A stretch of DNA of 64,000 bases from Rugamonas apoptosis. GTDB taxonomy: Bacteria > Pseudomonadota > Gammaproteobacteria > Burkholderiales > Burkholderiaceae_D. The stretch spans positions 372,001 through 436,000 of the forward strand of contig NZ_JACEZU010000001.1 in NCBI RefSeq assembly GCF_014042355.1. Reading direction: 5' to 3'. The notes beneath the pieces were generated by a model. It was not told where the DNA came from and searched no databases. It was given only the letters and a program-made list of their open reading frames with translations. Each line of letters opens with the position of its first letter. Position 1 is the first letter of the stretch. The position numbers and the translations under genes were made by a program. Below, piece by piece: positions 7,499 through 16,062 of the stretch.

Positions 7499-8977
7499 AT
7501 GAATGCAAGCCCGCAAGTCCAGGCGCCCGCCGCGCGAGACGCGGCCGGCTTGCCGCTGGTCGTCGACCTGGACGGCACCCTGATCAAGACCGATATGCTG
7601 GCCGAAACGGCCAACGATTTCCTGGTCACCCAGCCGTGGCGCGGCTTGCGCTTGCTGGCCTGGCTGGCGGCGGGCCGGCCCACCTTGAAGGCGCGCCTGG
7701 CCCAGGCCACCCAGGTGGACGTGGCGACCCAACCGTATAACGAGGAACTGCTGCGCTGGCTGGGCGAGGAAAAGCGCCGGGGCCGCCATCTGGTGCTGGC
7801 CACGGCCAGCGACCGGGAGCTGGCCGAGCGCGTGGCGGCCCACCTGGGCCTGTTCGACGAAGTGCTGGCCTCGGACGGCGTGACCAACCTGAAATCGCAA
7901 GCCAAGCGCGACGCGCTGATCGCCCGCTTCGGCGCGGGCCGCTTCGAGTATGTCGGCAACGACTGGCCCGACCTGGCCATCTGGCGGGCGGCGGCCCGGG
8001 CCCACGTCGTGAGCCGCTCGGCCCGCCTGATCGCGCACAGCCGCCGCAATGGCAACCTGGGCCGCGTGCTAGATGATGGCAAACCGGCGCCGGCGGCCGG
8101 CTTGCTGCGCGCCATGCGCCCCCATCAATGGATGAAGAACCTGCTGGTGCTGGTACCGCTGCTGGCCGCCCATCAGTATGGCGACGGCGCCAGCGTGCTG
8201 CGGGCGCTGCTGGCCTTGGTCGTGTTCGGCCTGTGCGCCTCCAGCGTGTATCTGCTCAACGACCTGGTCGACGTCGAAGACGACCGCCATCACCGGCGCA
8301 AGCGGCACCGGCCGTTCGCGTCCGGCCAATTGAGCCTGCTCACGGGATGGCTGGCCTGGCCGTTGCTGCTGGCCGCCGGTTTCGGCCTGGCCGCGCTATG
8401 GCTGCCGCCGCGCTTCAGCGCCGCGCTGGCCGCCTATTTCGTGCTGACGGTGAGCTACTCGTTCCGCCTCAAGCGAATGCCGATGGTGGACGTGCTGGCC
8501 CTGGCCGCCTTGTACACCTTGCGCATCATCGCCGGCGCCTATGCGGTGGCGGTGCCGCTGTCGTTCTGGCTGCTGGCGTTTTCCATGTTCACCTTCCTCA
8601 GCCTGGCCTTCATCAAGCGCTACAGCGAATTGCGCGCGGCGCGCGAAGCGGGCCAGGCCCGCACCTTGCGCGGCCGTGGCTATGACCCGCAAGACCTGGA
8701 ACTGGTGTCCAGCCTGGGCAGCAACGCCGGCTACATGGCGGTGCTGGTGCTGGCGTTCTACATCCAGGACAGCCATACGGCCAGCCTGTATGGCACGCCC
8801 ACCCTGATCTGGCTGGCCTGCCCGCTGCTGCTGTACTGGATCTCGCGCGCCTGGCTGATCGCCCACCGCGGGCAAATGCACGACGACCCCATCGTGTTCG
8901 CGCTCAAGGACCGCGCCAGCTGGCTGATCGGCGCGCTGTTCGGCGCCGTATTCGTGCTGGCCAGGACGCTGCCATGA
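7499..8977 (+). CDS. HAD-phosphatase/UbiA prenyltransferase fusion
   Basis: A 492-residue two-domain protein. The N-terminal half is a HAD hydrolase with motif I VVDLDGTLIKTD (about residues 21-32) and the acidic motif NDWPDLAIW (about 155-163). The C-terminal half is a UbiA-type integral membrane prenyltransferase with MKNLLVLVP, the first Asp-rich motif NDLVDVEDD (about 255-263), the second motif region YSFRLKRMPMVDVLALA (about 320-336) and about eight hydrophobic segments. The closest known role is decaprenyl-phosphate 5-phosphoribosyltransferase (Rv3806c type), with the HAD domain perhaps removing the 5-phosphate afterwards. ATG 7499 has no clear ribosome-binding site; an upstream GTG at 7433 would add 22 unlikely residues. 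It overlaps gtrA-like by ATGA. Confidence 0.9.
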   Translation: MNASPQVQAPAARDAAGLPLVVDLDGTLIKTDMLAETANDFLVTQPWRGLRLLAWLAAGRPTLKARLAQATQVDVATQPYNEELLRWLGEEKRRGRHLVLATASDRELAERVAAHLGLFDEVLASDGVTNLKSQAKRDALIARFGAGRFEYVGNDWPDLAIWRAAARAHVVSRSARLIAHSRRNGNLGRVLDDGKPAPAAGLLRAMRPHQWMKNLLVLVPLLAAHQYGDGASVLRALLALVVFGLCASSVYLLNDLVDVEDDRHHRRKRHRPFASGQLSLLTGWLAWPLLLAAGFGLAALWLPPRFSAALAAYFVLTVSYSFRLKRMPMVDVLALAALYTLRIIAGAYAVAVPLSFWLLAFSMFTFLSLAFIKRYSELRAAREAGQARTLRGRGYDPQDLELVSSLGSNAGYMAVLVLAFYIQDSHTASLYGTPTLIWLACPLLLYWISRAWLIAHRGQMHDDPIVFALKDRASWLIGALFGAVFVLARTLP

Positions 8978-9402
8978 ACGGCATCGCCCGCCTGGCGTCG
9001 CTGTACGCCCTTTCGGCCGCGCTCGCCATCGCCGTCAACCTGGCCTGCCAGGCCGCCGTCATCGCCGCCTACCATGGCCCCTATGCGATCCCGTTGTCCA
9101 TCCTGTTCGGCACGGCCGCCGGCCTGCCCGTCAAGTACGCGCTGGAGAAGCGCTATATCTTCCGCTTCCAGCCGGACAACCTGGCGCACGATGGCGCCGT
9201 GTTCGTGCTGTACAGCTTCATGGGCGTGTTCACCACGGCCGTGTTCTGGGGCGTAGAATACGGCTTTCAATATGCCTGCGGCACCGACCTGATGCGCTAT
9301 ACGGGTGGCGCTGTCGGCCTCGTCATCGGCAACATCATCAAATACCAACTGGACAAACGCTACGTCTTCATCCCCCGCACCGCGTTGGCGGAGGCCGCGT
9401 GA
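8974..9402 (+). CDS. GtrA-family membrane protein
   Basis: A 142-residue protein with about four hydrophobic segments (residues 6-28, 35-55, 72-92, 106-125) and the GtrA-like C-terminal NIIKYQLDKRYVF. GtrA proteins are thought to act as flippases or anchors for polyprenyl-linked sugars; Rv3789 of Mycobacterium tuberculosis sits in the same position next to dprE1. Start and stop overlap both neighbours (ATGA with the HAD-UbiA gene, GTGA with the oxidase), indicating translational coupling in a four-gene operon. The likely substrate here is the polyprenyl-phospho-pentose made by the flanking enzymes, but that is inference. Confidence 0.9.
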   Translation: MNGIARLASLYALSAALAIAVNLACQAAVIAAYHGPYAIPLSILFGTAAGLPVKYALEKRYIFRFQPDNLAHDGAVFVLYSFMGVFTTAVFWGVEYGFQYACGTDLMRYTGGAVGLVIGNIIKYQLDKRYVFIPRTALAEAA

Positions 9403-10709
9403 CGCCGCTCGCAGGCTGGGGACGCTATCCGCGACAGGACGCGCAACTGCTGCTGCCCCTGACGGCCAGCCAATGTGCGCAGCAGTTGCGCGACGGCGCC
9501 GGTGGCGCCCTGATCGCCCGTGGCCAGGGCCGCGCCTATGGCGACAGCGCGCTGGCGCCGCACGTGATGGCCATGCGCCAGCTCGACCACCTGCTGGCGT
9601 TCGATCCCGCCACCGGCCTGCTGCGCTGCGCCGCCGGCGTCACGCTCGACACCCTGCTGCGCGTGTTCGTGCCGCAAGGCTGGTTTCCGCCGGTCACGCC
9701 GGGCACCCGCCACGTGACGGTGGGCGGCGCCATCGCCAGCGACGTGCATGGCAAGAATCACCACCTGGACGGCACCTTCTGCGACCACGTGCGCGCCCTG
9801 GAGCTCGTGCTGGGCAACGGCGAGCGGGTGACCACCTCGCCCACCGCGCACCCCGAACTGTTCCACGCCACCTGCGGCGGCATGGGCCTGACCGGCGTGA
9901 TCGTGGCCGCCACCGTGCAACTGAAGCCGGTGCGTTCGAGCGAGGTGATCGAAACCACCATCAAGACCGCCAACCTGGAAGCGACGCTGGCGGCGTTCGA
10001 ACAGCACCGCGCCAGCACCTATTCCGTGGCCTGGATCGATTGCCTGGCGCGCGGCGCGCGCCTGGGGCGCTCCTTGCTGATGCTGGGCGAGCACGCGCCG
10101 GACGGCGCGCTGGCCGTGCGCGACGGGGGGGCGCTGCCGGTACCGCTCGACATGCCGGCCGGCCTGCTGAACCGGGCCAGCATCGGCGCCTTCAACGCGC
10201 TGTATTACCACCGCGCGTGGCGGCGCCACAGCACGCGCCGCATCCCGTTTGAACCCTTCTTTTATCCGCTGGATGCGCTGGCGGGCTGGAACCGCCTGTA
10301 CGGCAAGGCCGGCTTCCTGCAATACCAGTTCGTGCTGCCCAAGCAGGCCGGGGTGGCCGCCATGCGCGAAGTGCTGAGCGCGATCGCCGACTCGGGCCGC
10401 GGTTCCTTCCTGGCCGTGCTCAAGACGTTCGGCCCGGCCAACGCCAATTACCTGTCGTTCCCCACCGAGGGCTACACGCTGGCGTTGGACTTCAAGGCCG
10501 AACCGGCCGTGTTCGCGCTGCTCGAGCGGCTCGACCCCATCGTGCTCGGCCACGGCGGCCGCCTGTACCTGGCCAAGGACGCGCGCATGAGCGCGGCCAC
10601 CTTCCGCCACAGCTACCCTCACTGGCAGCGATTCGAACAAGTGCGCGCCGACTGGCATGCGCACGGCCATTTCGCCTCGCTCCAATCCCGTCGTCTAGGA
10701 CTGTTATGA
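9399..10709 (+). CDS. FAD-dependent oxidase, DprE1-like
   Basis: A 436-residue vanillyl-alcohol-oxidase-type flavoprotein starting at GTG 9399 within the gtrA-like stop. The FAD-binding part carries RGQGRAYGDSA (about 35-45), TPGTRHVTVGGAIASDVHGKNHH-type residues (key GGAIASDVHGKNHH at about 108-121) and CGGMGLTGVI. The C-terminal domain has LSFPTEGYTLALDF and LYLAKDAR. DprE1 oxidises the C2 hydroxyl of decaprenyl-phospho-ribose; the invariant lysine (Mtb Lys418) appears as the Lys of LAKDAR. By my recollection of the Mtb sequence, the benzothiazinone-reactive Cys387 corresponds to the Ala of TLALDF here. It overlaps the DprE2-like gene by ATGA. Confidence 0.9.
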   Translation: MTPLAGWGRYPRQDAQLLLPLTASQCAQQLRDGAGGALIARGQGRAYGDSALAPHVMAMRQLDHLLAFDPATGLLRCAAGVTLDTLLRVFVPQGWFPPVTPGTRHVTVGGAIASDVHGKNHHLDGTFCDHVRALELVLGNGERVTTSPTAHPELFHATCGGMGLTGVIVAATVQLKPVRSSEVIETTIKTANLEATLAAFEQHRASTYSVAWIDCLARGARLGRSLLMLGEHAPDGALAVRDGGALPVPLDMPAGLLNRASIGAFNALYYHRAWRRHSTRRIPFEPFFYPLDALAGWNRLYGKAGFLQYQFVLPKQAGVAAMREVLSAIADSGRGSFLAVLKTFGPANANYLSFPTEGYTLALDFKAEPAVFALLERLDPIVLGHGGRLYLAKDARMSAATFRHSYPHWQRFEQVRADWHAHGHFASLQSRRLGLL

Positions 10710-11443
10710 AGAAAATCTTGATCATTGGCGCCACCTCCGCCATCGCCGAAGCGGCCGCCCGCGTGTGGGCGGCCCAGGGCCACCGCCTGTATCTGCTGGG
10801 GCGCAACGAGGAACGCCTGGATGCGCTGGCCGCTGACCTGCGCCTGCGCGGCGCCGCCGTGGCCGCATGCGGCGTGCTGGACGTGAACCAGTTCGGATCG
10901 CACCCGGCCGCCATCGAGGCCGCTTCCAGCGCGCTCGACGGGCTCGATACCGTGCTGATCGCGCACGGCACGCTGGGCGACCAACAGGCGTGCCAGCAGG
11001 ACTTCGCCGCCACCTTGCGGGAATTGAACACCAACGCCATCAGCGTGATCTCGTTACTGACCTTGCTGGCCAACCGCTTTGAAGCGCAACGCCACGGCAC
11101 GCTGGCCGTGATCAGTTCCGTGGCCGGCGACCGCGGCCGACAGTCCAACTATGTGTATGGCACGGCCAAGGGCGCGCTCACCATCTTCCTGCAAGGCTTG
11201 CGCAACCGTCTGCATGGCGCCGGGGTACAGGTGCTGACCATCAAGCCCGGCTTCGTCGACACCCCGATGACGGCCCACATCCAGCAAGGCCCGCTGTGGG
11301 CCAAGCCGGAAGCGGTGGCCAGCGCCATCGTGACGGCCGTCGACAAGCGCCGCGACGTGCTCTATACGCCCTGGTTCTGGCTGGGCATCATGACCGTGAT
11401 CCGGCTGGTGCCCGAGCGCGTCTTCAAGAAACTCAAGCTGTAA
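10706..11443 (+). CDS. SDR-family oxidoreductase, DprE2-like
   Basis: A 245-residue short-chain dehydrogenase. Motifs: the nucleotide-binding IIGATSAIAEAAA (residues 5-17, GxxSxIA form typical of DprE2-like proteins), IAHGTLGD (about 91-98), and the catalytic Ser-Tyr-Lys set in VISSVAGDRGRQSNYVYGTAKG (Ser about 137, YxxxK as YGTAK). DprE2 reduces the 2-keto intermediate released by DprE1 to give polyprenyl-phospho-arabinose. A C-terminal hydrophobic and basic tail (FWLGIMTVIRLVPERVFKKLKL) suggests membrane association, as in mycobacterial DprE2. It overlaps the oxidase by ATGA and the convergent glycosyltransferase gene by 11 bases at its 3' end. Confidence 0.9.
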   Translation: MKKILIIGATSAIAEAAARVWAAQGHRLYLLGRNEERLDALAADLRLRGAAVAACGVLDVNQFGSHPAAIEAASSALDGLDTVLIAHGTLGDQQACQQDFAATLRELNTNAISVISLLTLLANRFEAQRHGTLAVISSVAGDRGRQSNYVYGTAKGALTIFLQGLRNRLHGAGVQVLTIKPGFVDTPMTAHIQQGPLWAKPEAVASAIVTAVDKRRDVLYTPWFWLGIMTVIRLVPERVFKKLKL

Positions 11444-12848
11444 CGCCCTCCAGCGCCGGACCCGCCACGCGGGTCGCGTGCCGCTGGCGCAGGAAACCCG
11501 CCGCCAGCAGCATGGCGCCCGCGCCCAGCCAGGCATAGTTGGGCGCATAGCCGGCGGCCCAGCGCACATCGTAGAGCGCCGGCAGCCAGGCGTGCACCGG
11601 CCCATACAGCATGGAATAGCCGGCGAACGGGGTGGTGGCGTCGCGGTTGTACATGCTGACCAGCCTGAAGCCGTATTGGTAGAACAGCCAGCCCTGCACC
11701 AGCACCGACAAGCCCACCATCGCGTAGAACAGCCTGGCCTTGCGGCGGGCGATTTCAAGCAAGCCATACAGCGTCGGCATCAGGAACACGATGGCGCCCG
11801 CCCAGCCGAAGCGGCCGGAGAAGCACCAGCCGCCATACCAGTTCGGGTGCAGGCCATTGGGCACGATCAGCGACAGGAACACGATACTCCACAGCAGCGC
11901 CAGCGCACGCTGGGCGCGATATAGCCAGCCGATGGCCAGCAAGCCCACCAGGTTGATCGGGTTCAGCATCAGCAAGCCCTGGTTCTGGTCGAACAACAGC
12001 CCCAGCATGACCATCACGCTGGTCTTGCTGGCTTCGATCGCGTCCGCCAGATAGGGGCCCGACAGTTTGCCGTATGCGTAAAAATTGTATGTGACCAGCA
12101 GCAGGCAGGAAACGCCAGCCACGGCCAATATCCTGGCGATGCGCCGCAGGTCGCCACTGTCGCGGTAGATCCTGGCCACCACCGCCAGCACGATCGCCGC
12201 GCAGGTGGGGCCGAACTTGATCTGCAGCCAGGGCAGATAGGCGACGGCGACGGCCAACGCCAGTTCGGCGCCGCGGCCACGCGCCACCTGCGTGGTGCTG
12301 AACCAGTACAGGCCCAATAGCGCCAGCACGCCGGCCAGCAGGTCGGGATAGACCTGGTTCGCCGCCGGCACCAGCGGCATGGCGATGCAGGTGGCGCACA
12401 CGGCCAGCCAGCGGTGCAGGCGGTTGGCGGCGAACACGCCGCTGACATGCCAGCACAGCAGGACAGCCAGCGCGCCGCACAACATCATGAACAGCTTGGC
12501 GCCCACGATGCCGCCGGCCGCGAACGGCATGGCCAGCAGCAAAGGCAGGCCCAGGTTGTGCATATTGAAGTGGCCATGCTGGCCCACGATGGTGTGCATG
12601 TTCTCCGGCGAAAACTTGGCGCTCTGGGGTGGAATGCCGAATTTCTCCCGCCCCGACGGCAGGAACGCCTCCGTGTAAGGTACGGTCTGCTCCAACGCGC
12701 CATGTTGCGCCAGGCCGTTGGCCATGATCAGGTAATGGGGCTCGTCGCCCGTCACGCCGTTGAAATTGGCATCGCGCCACAGGGAAAACAGCCCCAGGGC
12801 ACACACGCAGTAAATGAGCAGAATGGAGGGAATCGCGTATTTTTTCAT
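11433..12848 (-). CDS. GT-C-type membrane glycosyltransferase, unknown acceptor
   Basis: A 471-residue polytopic protein with about ten hydrophobic segments. Just after the first segment comes GVTGDEPHYLIMANGL (about 32-47); the DE pair in the first periplasmic loop is the usual catalytic signature of polyprenyl-phosphate-sugar-dependent GT-C enzymes such as ArnT, PMT or arabinosyltransferases. ATG 12848 begins MKKYAIP directly before the first membrane helix. It is convergent with, and overlaps by 11 bases, the DprE2-like gene. By analogy to AftA beside dprE2 in mycobacteria it may transfer the lipid-linked pentose, but acceptor and donor are not shown by the sequence. Confidence 0.82.
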   Translation of the reverse strand: MKKYAIPSILLIYCVCALGLFSLWRDANFNGVTGDEPHYLIMANGLAQHGALEQTVPYTEAFLPSGREKFGIPPQSAKFSPENMHTIVGQHGHFNMHNLGLPLLLAMPFAAGGIVGAKLFMMLCGALAVLLCWHVSGVFAANRLHRWLAVCATCIAMPLVPAANQVYPDLLAGVLALLGLYWFSTTQVARGRGAELALAVAVAYLPWLQIKFGPTCAAIVLAVVARIYRDSGDLRRIARILAVAGVSCLLLVTYNFYAYGKLSGPYLADAIEASKTSVMVMLGLLFDQNQGLLMLNPINLVGLLAIGWLYRAQRALALLWSIVFLSLIVPNGLHPNWYGGWCFSGRFGWAGAIVFLMPTLYGLLEIARRKARLFYAMVGLSVLVQGWLFYQYGFRLVSMYNRDATTPFAGYSMLYGPVHAWLPALYDVRWAAGYAPNYAWLGAGAMLLAAGFLRQRHATRVAGPALEGVTA

Positions 12849-13001
12849 GGTTCACAGGTCGTGCCACATGCAGCCAACATGGCAAATCAGCATGCATGCT
12901 TTAAATACCACGCATCATACCTTAGTCGTCTGGATTGCCCTAGCGGTGCGCCAGCCGGCGCCGGTGTACACTGGTGCCCCACGATCGCGTCCGGACCGGC
13001 C

Positions 13002-13682
13002 ATGCTTGATCAACTCGACAATATTTTCTGGTACACCCTGAACGGGCCGCAGGCGCAGTTCGCCACCGGCGCCGGCGCCGCGCGCCGCTACGCGCCCGGC
13101 TTTTCCCCCATCATCGGCTTCGCCGTCCCCGAGCAACCCGACTTCGCCGCGCTGGCGCCGTTCTGCGCGCCGGGCGAACGTTTCTACTGCGCCGGCTGGT
13201 CCGGCGCCGCGCCGGCCGGCTGGACGGTGGAAGTGGAGGCGATGATGATCTGCATGGTGTGGCGCGGCGCCCTGCCCGCCACGGACGAAGCGCCGGACGC
13301 CATCGCGCTGGGACCGCAGCATGTGGAACAGGCGGTGGCGCTGGCCGCGCTGACCAAACCCGGTCCGTTCGGCCCGCGCACCATCGAACTGGGCGACTAC
13401 TACGGGTATTTTGATGGCGAACGCCTGATCGCCATGGCCGGCGAGCGCACCTGCGCCCAGGGCCTGCGCGAAATCAGCGGCGTGTGCACCGATCCCGATT
13501 ACCAGGGCCGGGGCCTGGCGCGGCGCCTGATGGATAAGCTGATCCGGCGCCACATGCTGCGCGATGAACAGTCCTTCCTGCATGTGATGGCGGCCAACGA
13601 TGCGGCCCACCAGCTCTACCTGCGCATGGGCTTCGCGGATCACCGGCAGACGGTGGTACGGGTGGTGGCCAGGACTGGTTAA
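13002..13682 (+). CDS. GNAT-family N-acetyltransferase
   Basis: A 226-residue protein starting at ATG 13002. The C-terminal 110 residues form a GNAT domain of FR47 type: REISGVCTDPDYQGRGLARRLM holds the acetyl-CoA-binding Q/R-x-x-G-x-G/A motif (QGRGLA at about 166-171), followed by NDAAHQLYLRMGF, typical of motif B. The N-terminal 100 residues are less conserved. It could acetylate a small amine or peptide; no substrate is evident. It stands alone, divergent from the GT-C gene with 153 bases between starts. Confidence 0.87.
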   Translation: MLDQLDNIFWYTLNGPQAQFATGAGAARRYAPGFSPIIGFAVPEQPDFAALAPFCAPGERFYCAGWSGAAPAGWTVEVEAMMICMVWRGALPATDEAPDAIALGPQHVEQAVALAALTKPGPFGPRTIELGDYYGYFDGERLIAMAGERTCAQGLREISGVCTDPDYQGRGLARRLMDKLIRRHMLRDEQSFLHVMAANDAAHQLYLRMGFADHRQTVVRVVARTG

Positions 13683-13751
13683 GGACAACGGCGGACAGCC
13701 GCGGACAGCGGCGGGCACCGGCTCACGCGCGCCCACGCTGGCGAGAACGCG

Positions 13752-14048
13752 TCAGGCGATCTTTTTGGCCGCCGGGGCGAGGATGCTCAGGTCCGTCTCA
13801 GCCAGCGCCACGCAGGGCAGGATGTAGCCCTCCCGTTTCTCATCCAGGCTGAGGCCCGGCCATTCGATCCGATAGCGCACGCTGCCGCCGCGCAACTGGC
13901 ACAGGCAGGTGCGGCACGTGCCGTTGCGGCAGGAGCTGGGCAGCCGGATGCCGGCTTGCTCGGCCGCCACCAGCAGCGTGGTGTCCGGCCCCGCGTCGAA
14001 TTGCCAACCCTTGCCTTCCAGCGTGATCCGCCGCATCGCCGTATCCAT
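13752..14048 (-). CDS. Plant-type [2Fe-2S] ferredoxin-like protein
   Basis: A 98-residue protein with the cluster ligands in SSCRNGTCRTCLCQ (C-x4-C-x2-C at about residues 39-47) and a fourth Cys in YILPCVAL about 35 residues later. This is the arrangement of plant-type ferredoxins and of reductase ferredoxin domains. There is no attached flavin domain, so it is a free electron carrier. ATG 14048 gives MDTAMRRITLEG; an in-frame ATG at 14036 is an equally good start. It lies downstream of the chemoreceptor on the same strand with 66 bases between, and its redox partner is not in the window. Confidence 0.87.
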   Translation of the reverse strand: MDTAMRRITLEGKGWQFDAGPDTTLLVAAEQAGIRLPSSCRNGTCRTCLCQLRGGSVRYRIEWPGLSLDEKREGYILPCVALAETDLSILAPAAKKIA

Positions 14049-14114
14049 CCCGTACCGCCCCGTTGTCGTTGAAGCGACATGATAAGGGCAAACGGCGCGC
14101 AGCGTACCAGGCTA

Positions 14115-15788
14115 CTAGGCCAGTTGACGCACCTGCTGCTTCGCCGGGCCGTGCGGCCGTGGCGGCACACGGTGCCGGGGCGGCGGTTGGTGGCCGGCGG
14201 CGGCCGCGCGCGCAGCCTGCAGCTTGAACACGGCCATGGCCTGCGCCACATGCTGCGCCTGCTGCGCCAGATTGCCGGCGGCGGCAGCGGCCTGCTCCAC
14301 CAGCGCCGCGTTCTGCTGCGTCAAATCGTCGATCTGGATCACCGCCAGGTTGACCTGGCCGATGCCGTGGCTCTGCTCGCGGGTGGCGGTGGAAATCTCG
14401 TCCATCACCTGCGTCACCTGGCACACGGACGCGATCACTTCATGCATGGTGGCGCCGGCGCTACTGGTCAGCTCCGCCCCCGCGTTGACCTTGGTGATGG
14501 ACAGGTCGATCAGCTCCTTGATCTCGTGGGCCGCCGTGGCCGCGCGCTGGGCCAGGGTGCGCACCTCGCCCGCCACCACGGCGAAACCGCGCCCTTCCTC
14601 GCCGGCGCGGGCCGCCTCCACCGCCGCGTTCAGGGCCAGGATATTGGTCTGGAACGCGATGCCGTCGATCAGGCCGATGATGTCCTGGATCTTGCGCGAC
14701 GAGGCGCTGATCTCGTCCATCGTGTGCACCACGCGCTCGACGATTTCGCCGCCATGCTCGGCCACCTTGGAGGCGCGCCCCGCCAGTTCGTTGGCGCTGG
14801 CCACGCTGCTGGCGCTTTGCTGGAGGTTGGTGGTGAGCTGCTCCATGCTGGCCGCCGTCTGCTGCAGGCTCGACGCCTGCGACTCCGTGCGGCCCGACAG
14901 GTCCATATTGCCGGTCGCGATTTCCCCCGTGGCCAGCGTGATCTCGTCGAAATTGCGGCGCACGTCGCCAATGATGCTGTGCAGGTTGACATTGGTCTGG
15001 CGCAGCGCGGCCAGCAACTGGCCCATCTCGTCGTCGCGCGGCACCTCGATCACGCCCGTCAGGTCGCCGCCGGCCATCTTGCGGGCCGCGCTGGTGGCGC
15101 GCCGCAGGGGATCGGCCACGGTGCGCTGCAGGCTGCGCCAGAACAGCAGCATCACGGCCGCCGCCACCCCGGCCGCCACCGTCAGCGCCAAGCGCGTGCC
15201 ATCCGTGGTGGTGCCATCGACTTGCCAGAAGGCGACGGCGAACAGCGCCATCATGGCCGTCATGAAGCTGGCGTTGAGCGCGATGTGGCCGCTGAACGAC
15301 AACCTGGAGAGCGCCCGCAGCCGTGCCAGCACGCCGGTCGATACGGCGCGGCCGTTGATGATACGCAGCCGCCGCGGATTGCCGGCCTTGAACTGACGGT
15401 ACAGCGCGTCGGCCTCGGCCACCTGCTGGCGGCTGGGTTTGCTGCGCACGGACATGTAGCCGACCGGCTTGCCGTGCTCGATCACGGGCGTCACATTGGC
15501 CAGCACCCAGTAAAAGTCGCCGTTCTTGCAGCGGTTCTTGACCATCCCGGTCCACGGCATGCCGCCCTTGATGGTGGCCCACAGGTCGGCGAACGCCTCC
15601 ACCGGCATGTCCGGATGGCGCACGATATTCTGCGGCGCGCCCATCAGCTCCGCTGCCGTGAAGCCGCTCACCTCGATGAAATAGGGATTGGCGTAGTTGA
15701 TATTGCCCTGCAAATCCGTGGTCGAAACGATGGTCTTGTCATCGTCCAGCAGGTACTCGTGTTCGGTGATCGGCGTGTTGTTGCGCAT
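14115..15788 (-). CDS. PAS-domain methyl-accepting chemotaxis protein (Aer-like)
   Basis: A 557-residue chemoreceptor. ATG 15788 is preferred because GAGGA lies nine bases upstream; it gives MRNNTPITEHEY. The N-terminal PAS domain (about residues 5-120) has the Aer-like signatures TTDLQGNINYANPYF, IVRHPDMP and CKNGDFYWV. Two hydrophobic segments (about 160-200) are followed by HAMP ([18 protein letters not shown]) and a signalling domain whose hairpin tip includes [19 protein letters not shown]-Aer receptors sense redox or oxygen through bound FAD; the energy-taxis role is inferred. The C-terminus is rich in His/Pro/Arg rather than carrying a CheR-binding pentapeptide. Confidence 0.92.
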   Translation of the reverse strand: MRNNTPITEHEYLLDDDKTIVSTTDLQGNINYANPYFIEVSGFTAAELMGAPQNIVRHPDMPVEAFADLWATIKGGMPWTGMVKNRCKNGDFYWVLANVTPVIEHGKPVGYMSVRSKPSRQQVAEADALYRQFKAGNPRRLRIINGRAVSTGVLARLRALSRLSFSGHIALNASFMTAMMALFAVAFWQVDGTTTDGTRLALTVAAGVAAAVMLLFWRSLQRTVADPLRRATSAARKMAGGDLTGVIEVPRDDEMGQLLAALRQTNVNLHSIIGDVRRNFDEITLATGEIATGNMDLSGRTESQASSLQQTAASMEQLTTNLQQSASSVASANELAGRASKVAEHGGEIVERVVHTMDEISASSRKIQDIIGLIDGIAFQTNILALNAAVEAARAGEEGRGFAVVAGEVRTLAQRAATAAHEIKELIDLSITKVNAGAELTSSAGATMHEVIASVCQVTQVMDEISTATREQSHGIGQVNLAVIQIDDLTQQNAALVEQAAAAAGNLAQQAQHVAQAMAVFKLQAARAAAAGHQPPPRHRVPPRPHGPAKQQVRQLA

Positions 15789-15973
15789 TGTCGTATTCCT
15801 CGTGGAAGAACCGTCAGGCAAAAGGGAAGCACATCGGAGCCGCGAGCCGGGGTCGGGGGTCGCCTTACACGTTGCGCGGGCAATCTGGCCCGCCCGGCTG
15901 AGATACCTGCCGTAACTATGGATTTAGTATATTCAGTATCTATCGCAACAATTATCTCCAATTATTGCGAGCA

Positions 15974-16008
15974 GAAAAAAATAATGCCCGCCACAGGGGG
16001 GCGGGCAT
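15974..16008 (-). terminator. Intrinsic terminator of the BMP ABC transporter operon
   Basis: ATGCCCGCC (15984-15992) pairs perfectly with GGCGGGCAT (16000-16008) over a 7-base loop. On the minus strand the stem is followed by TATTTTTTT. It lies 55 bases beyond the stop of the last transporter gene, a classic rho-independent terminator. Confidence 0.88.
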
Positions 16009-16062
16009 GGGGCGGGCCTGGCTGGCGTGCGGGGCGGGCGTCGCGCGCCCACCACAGCGCGG

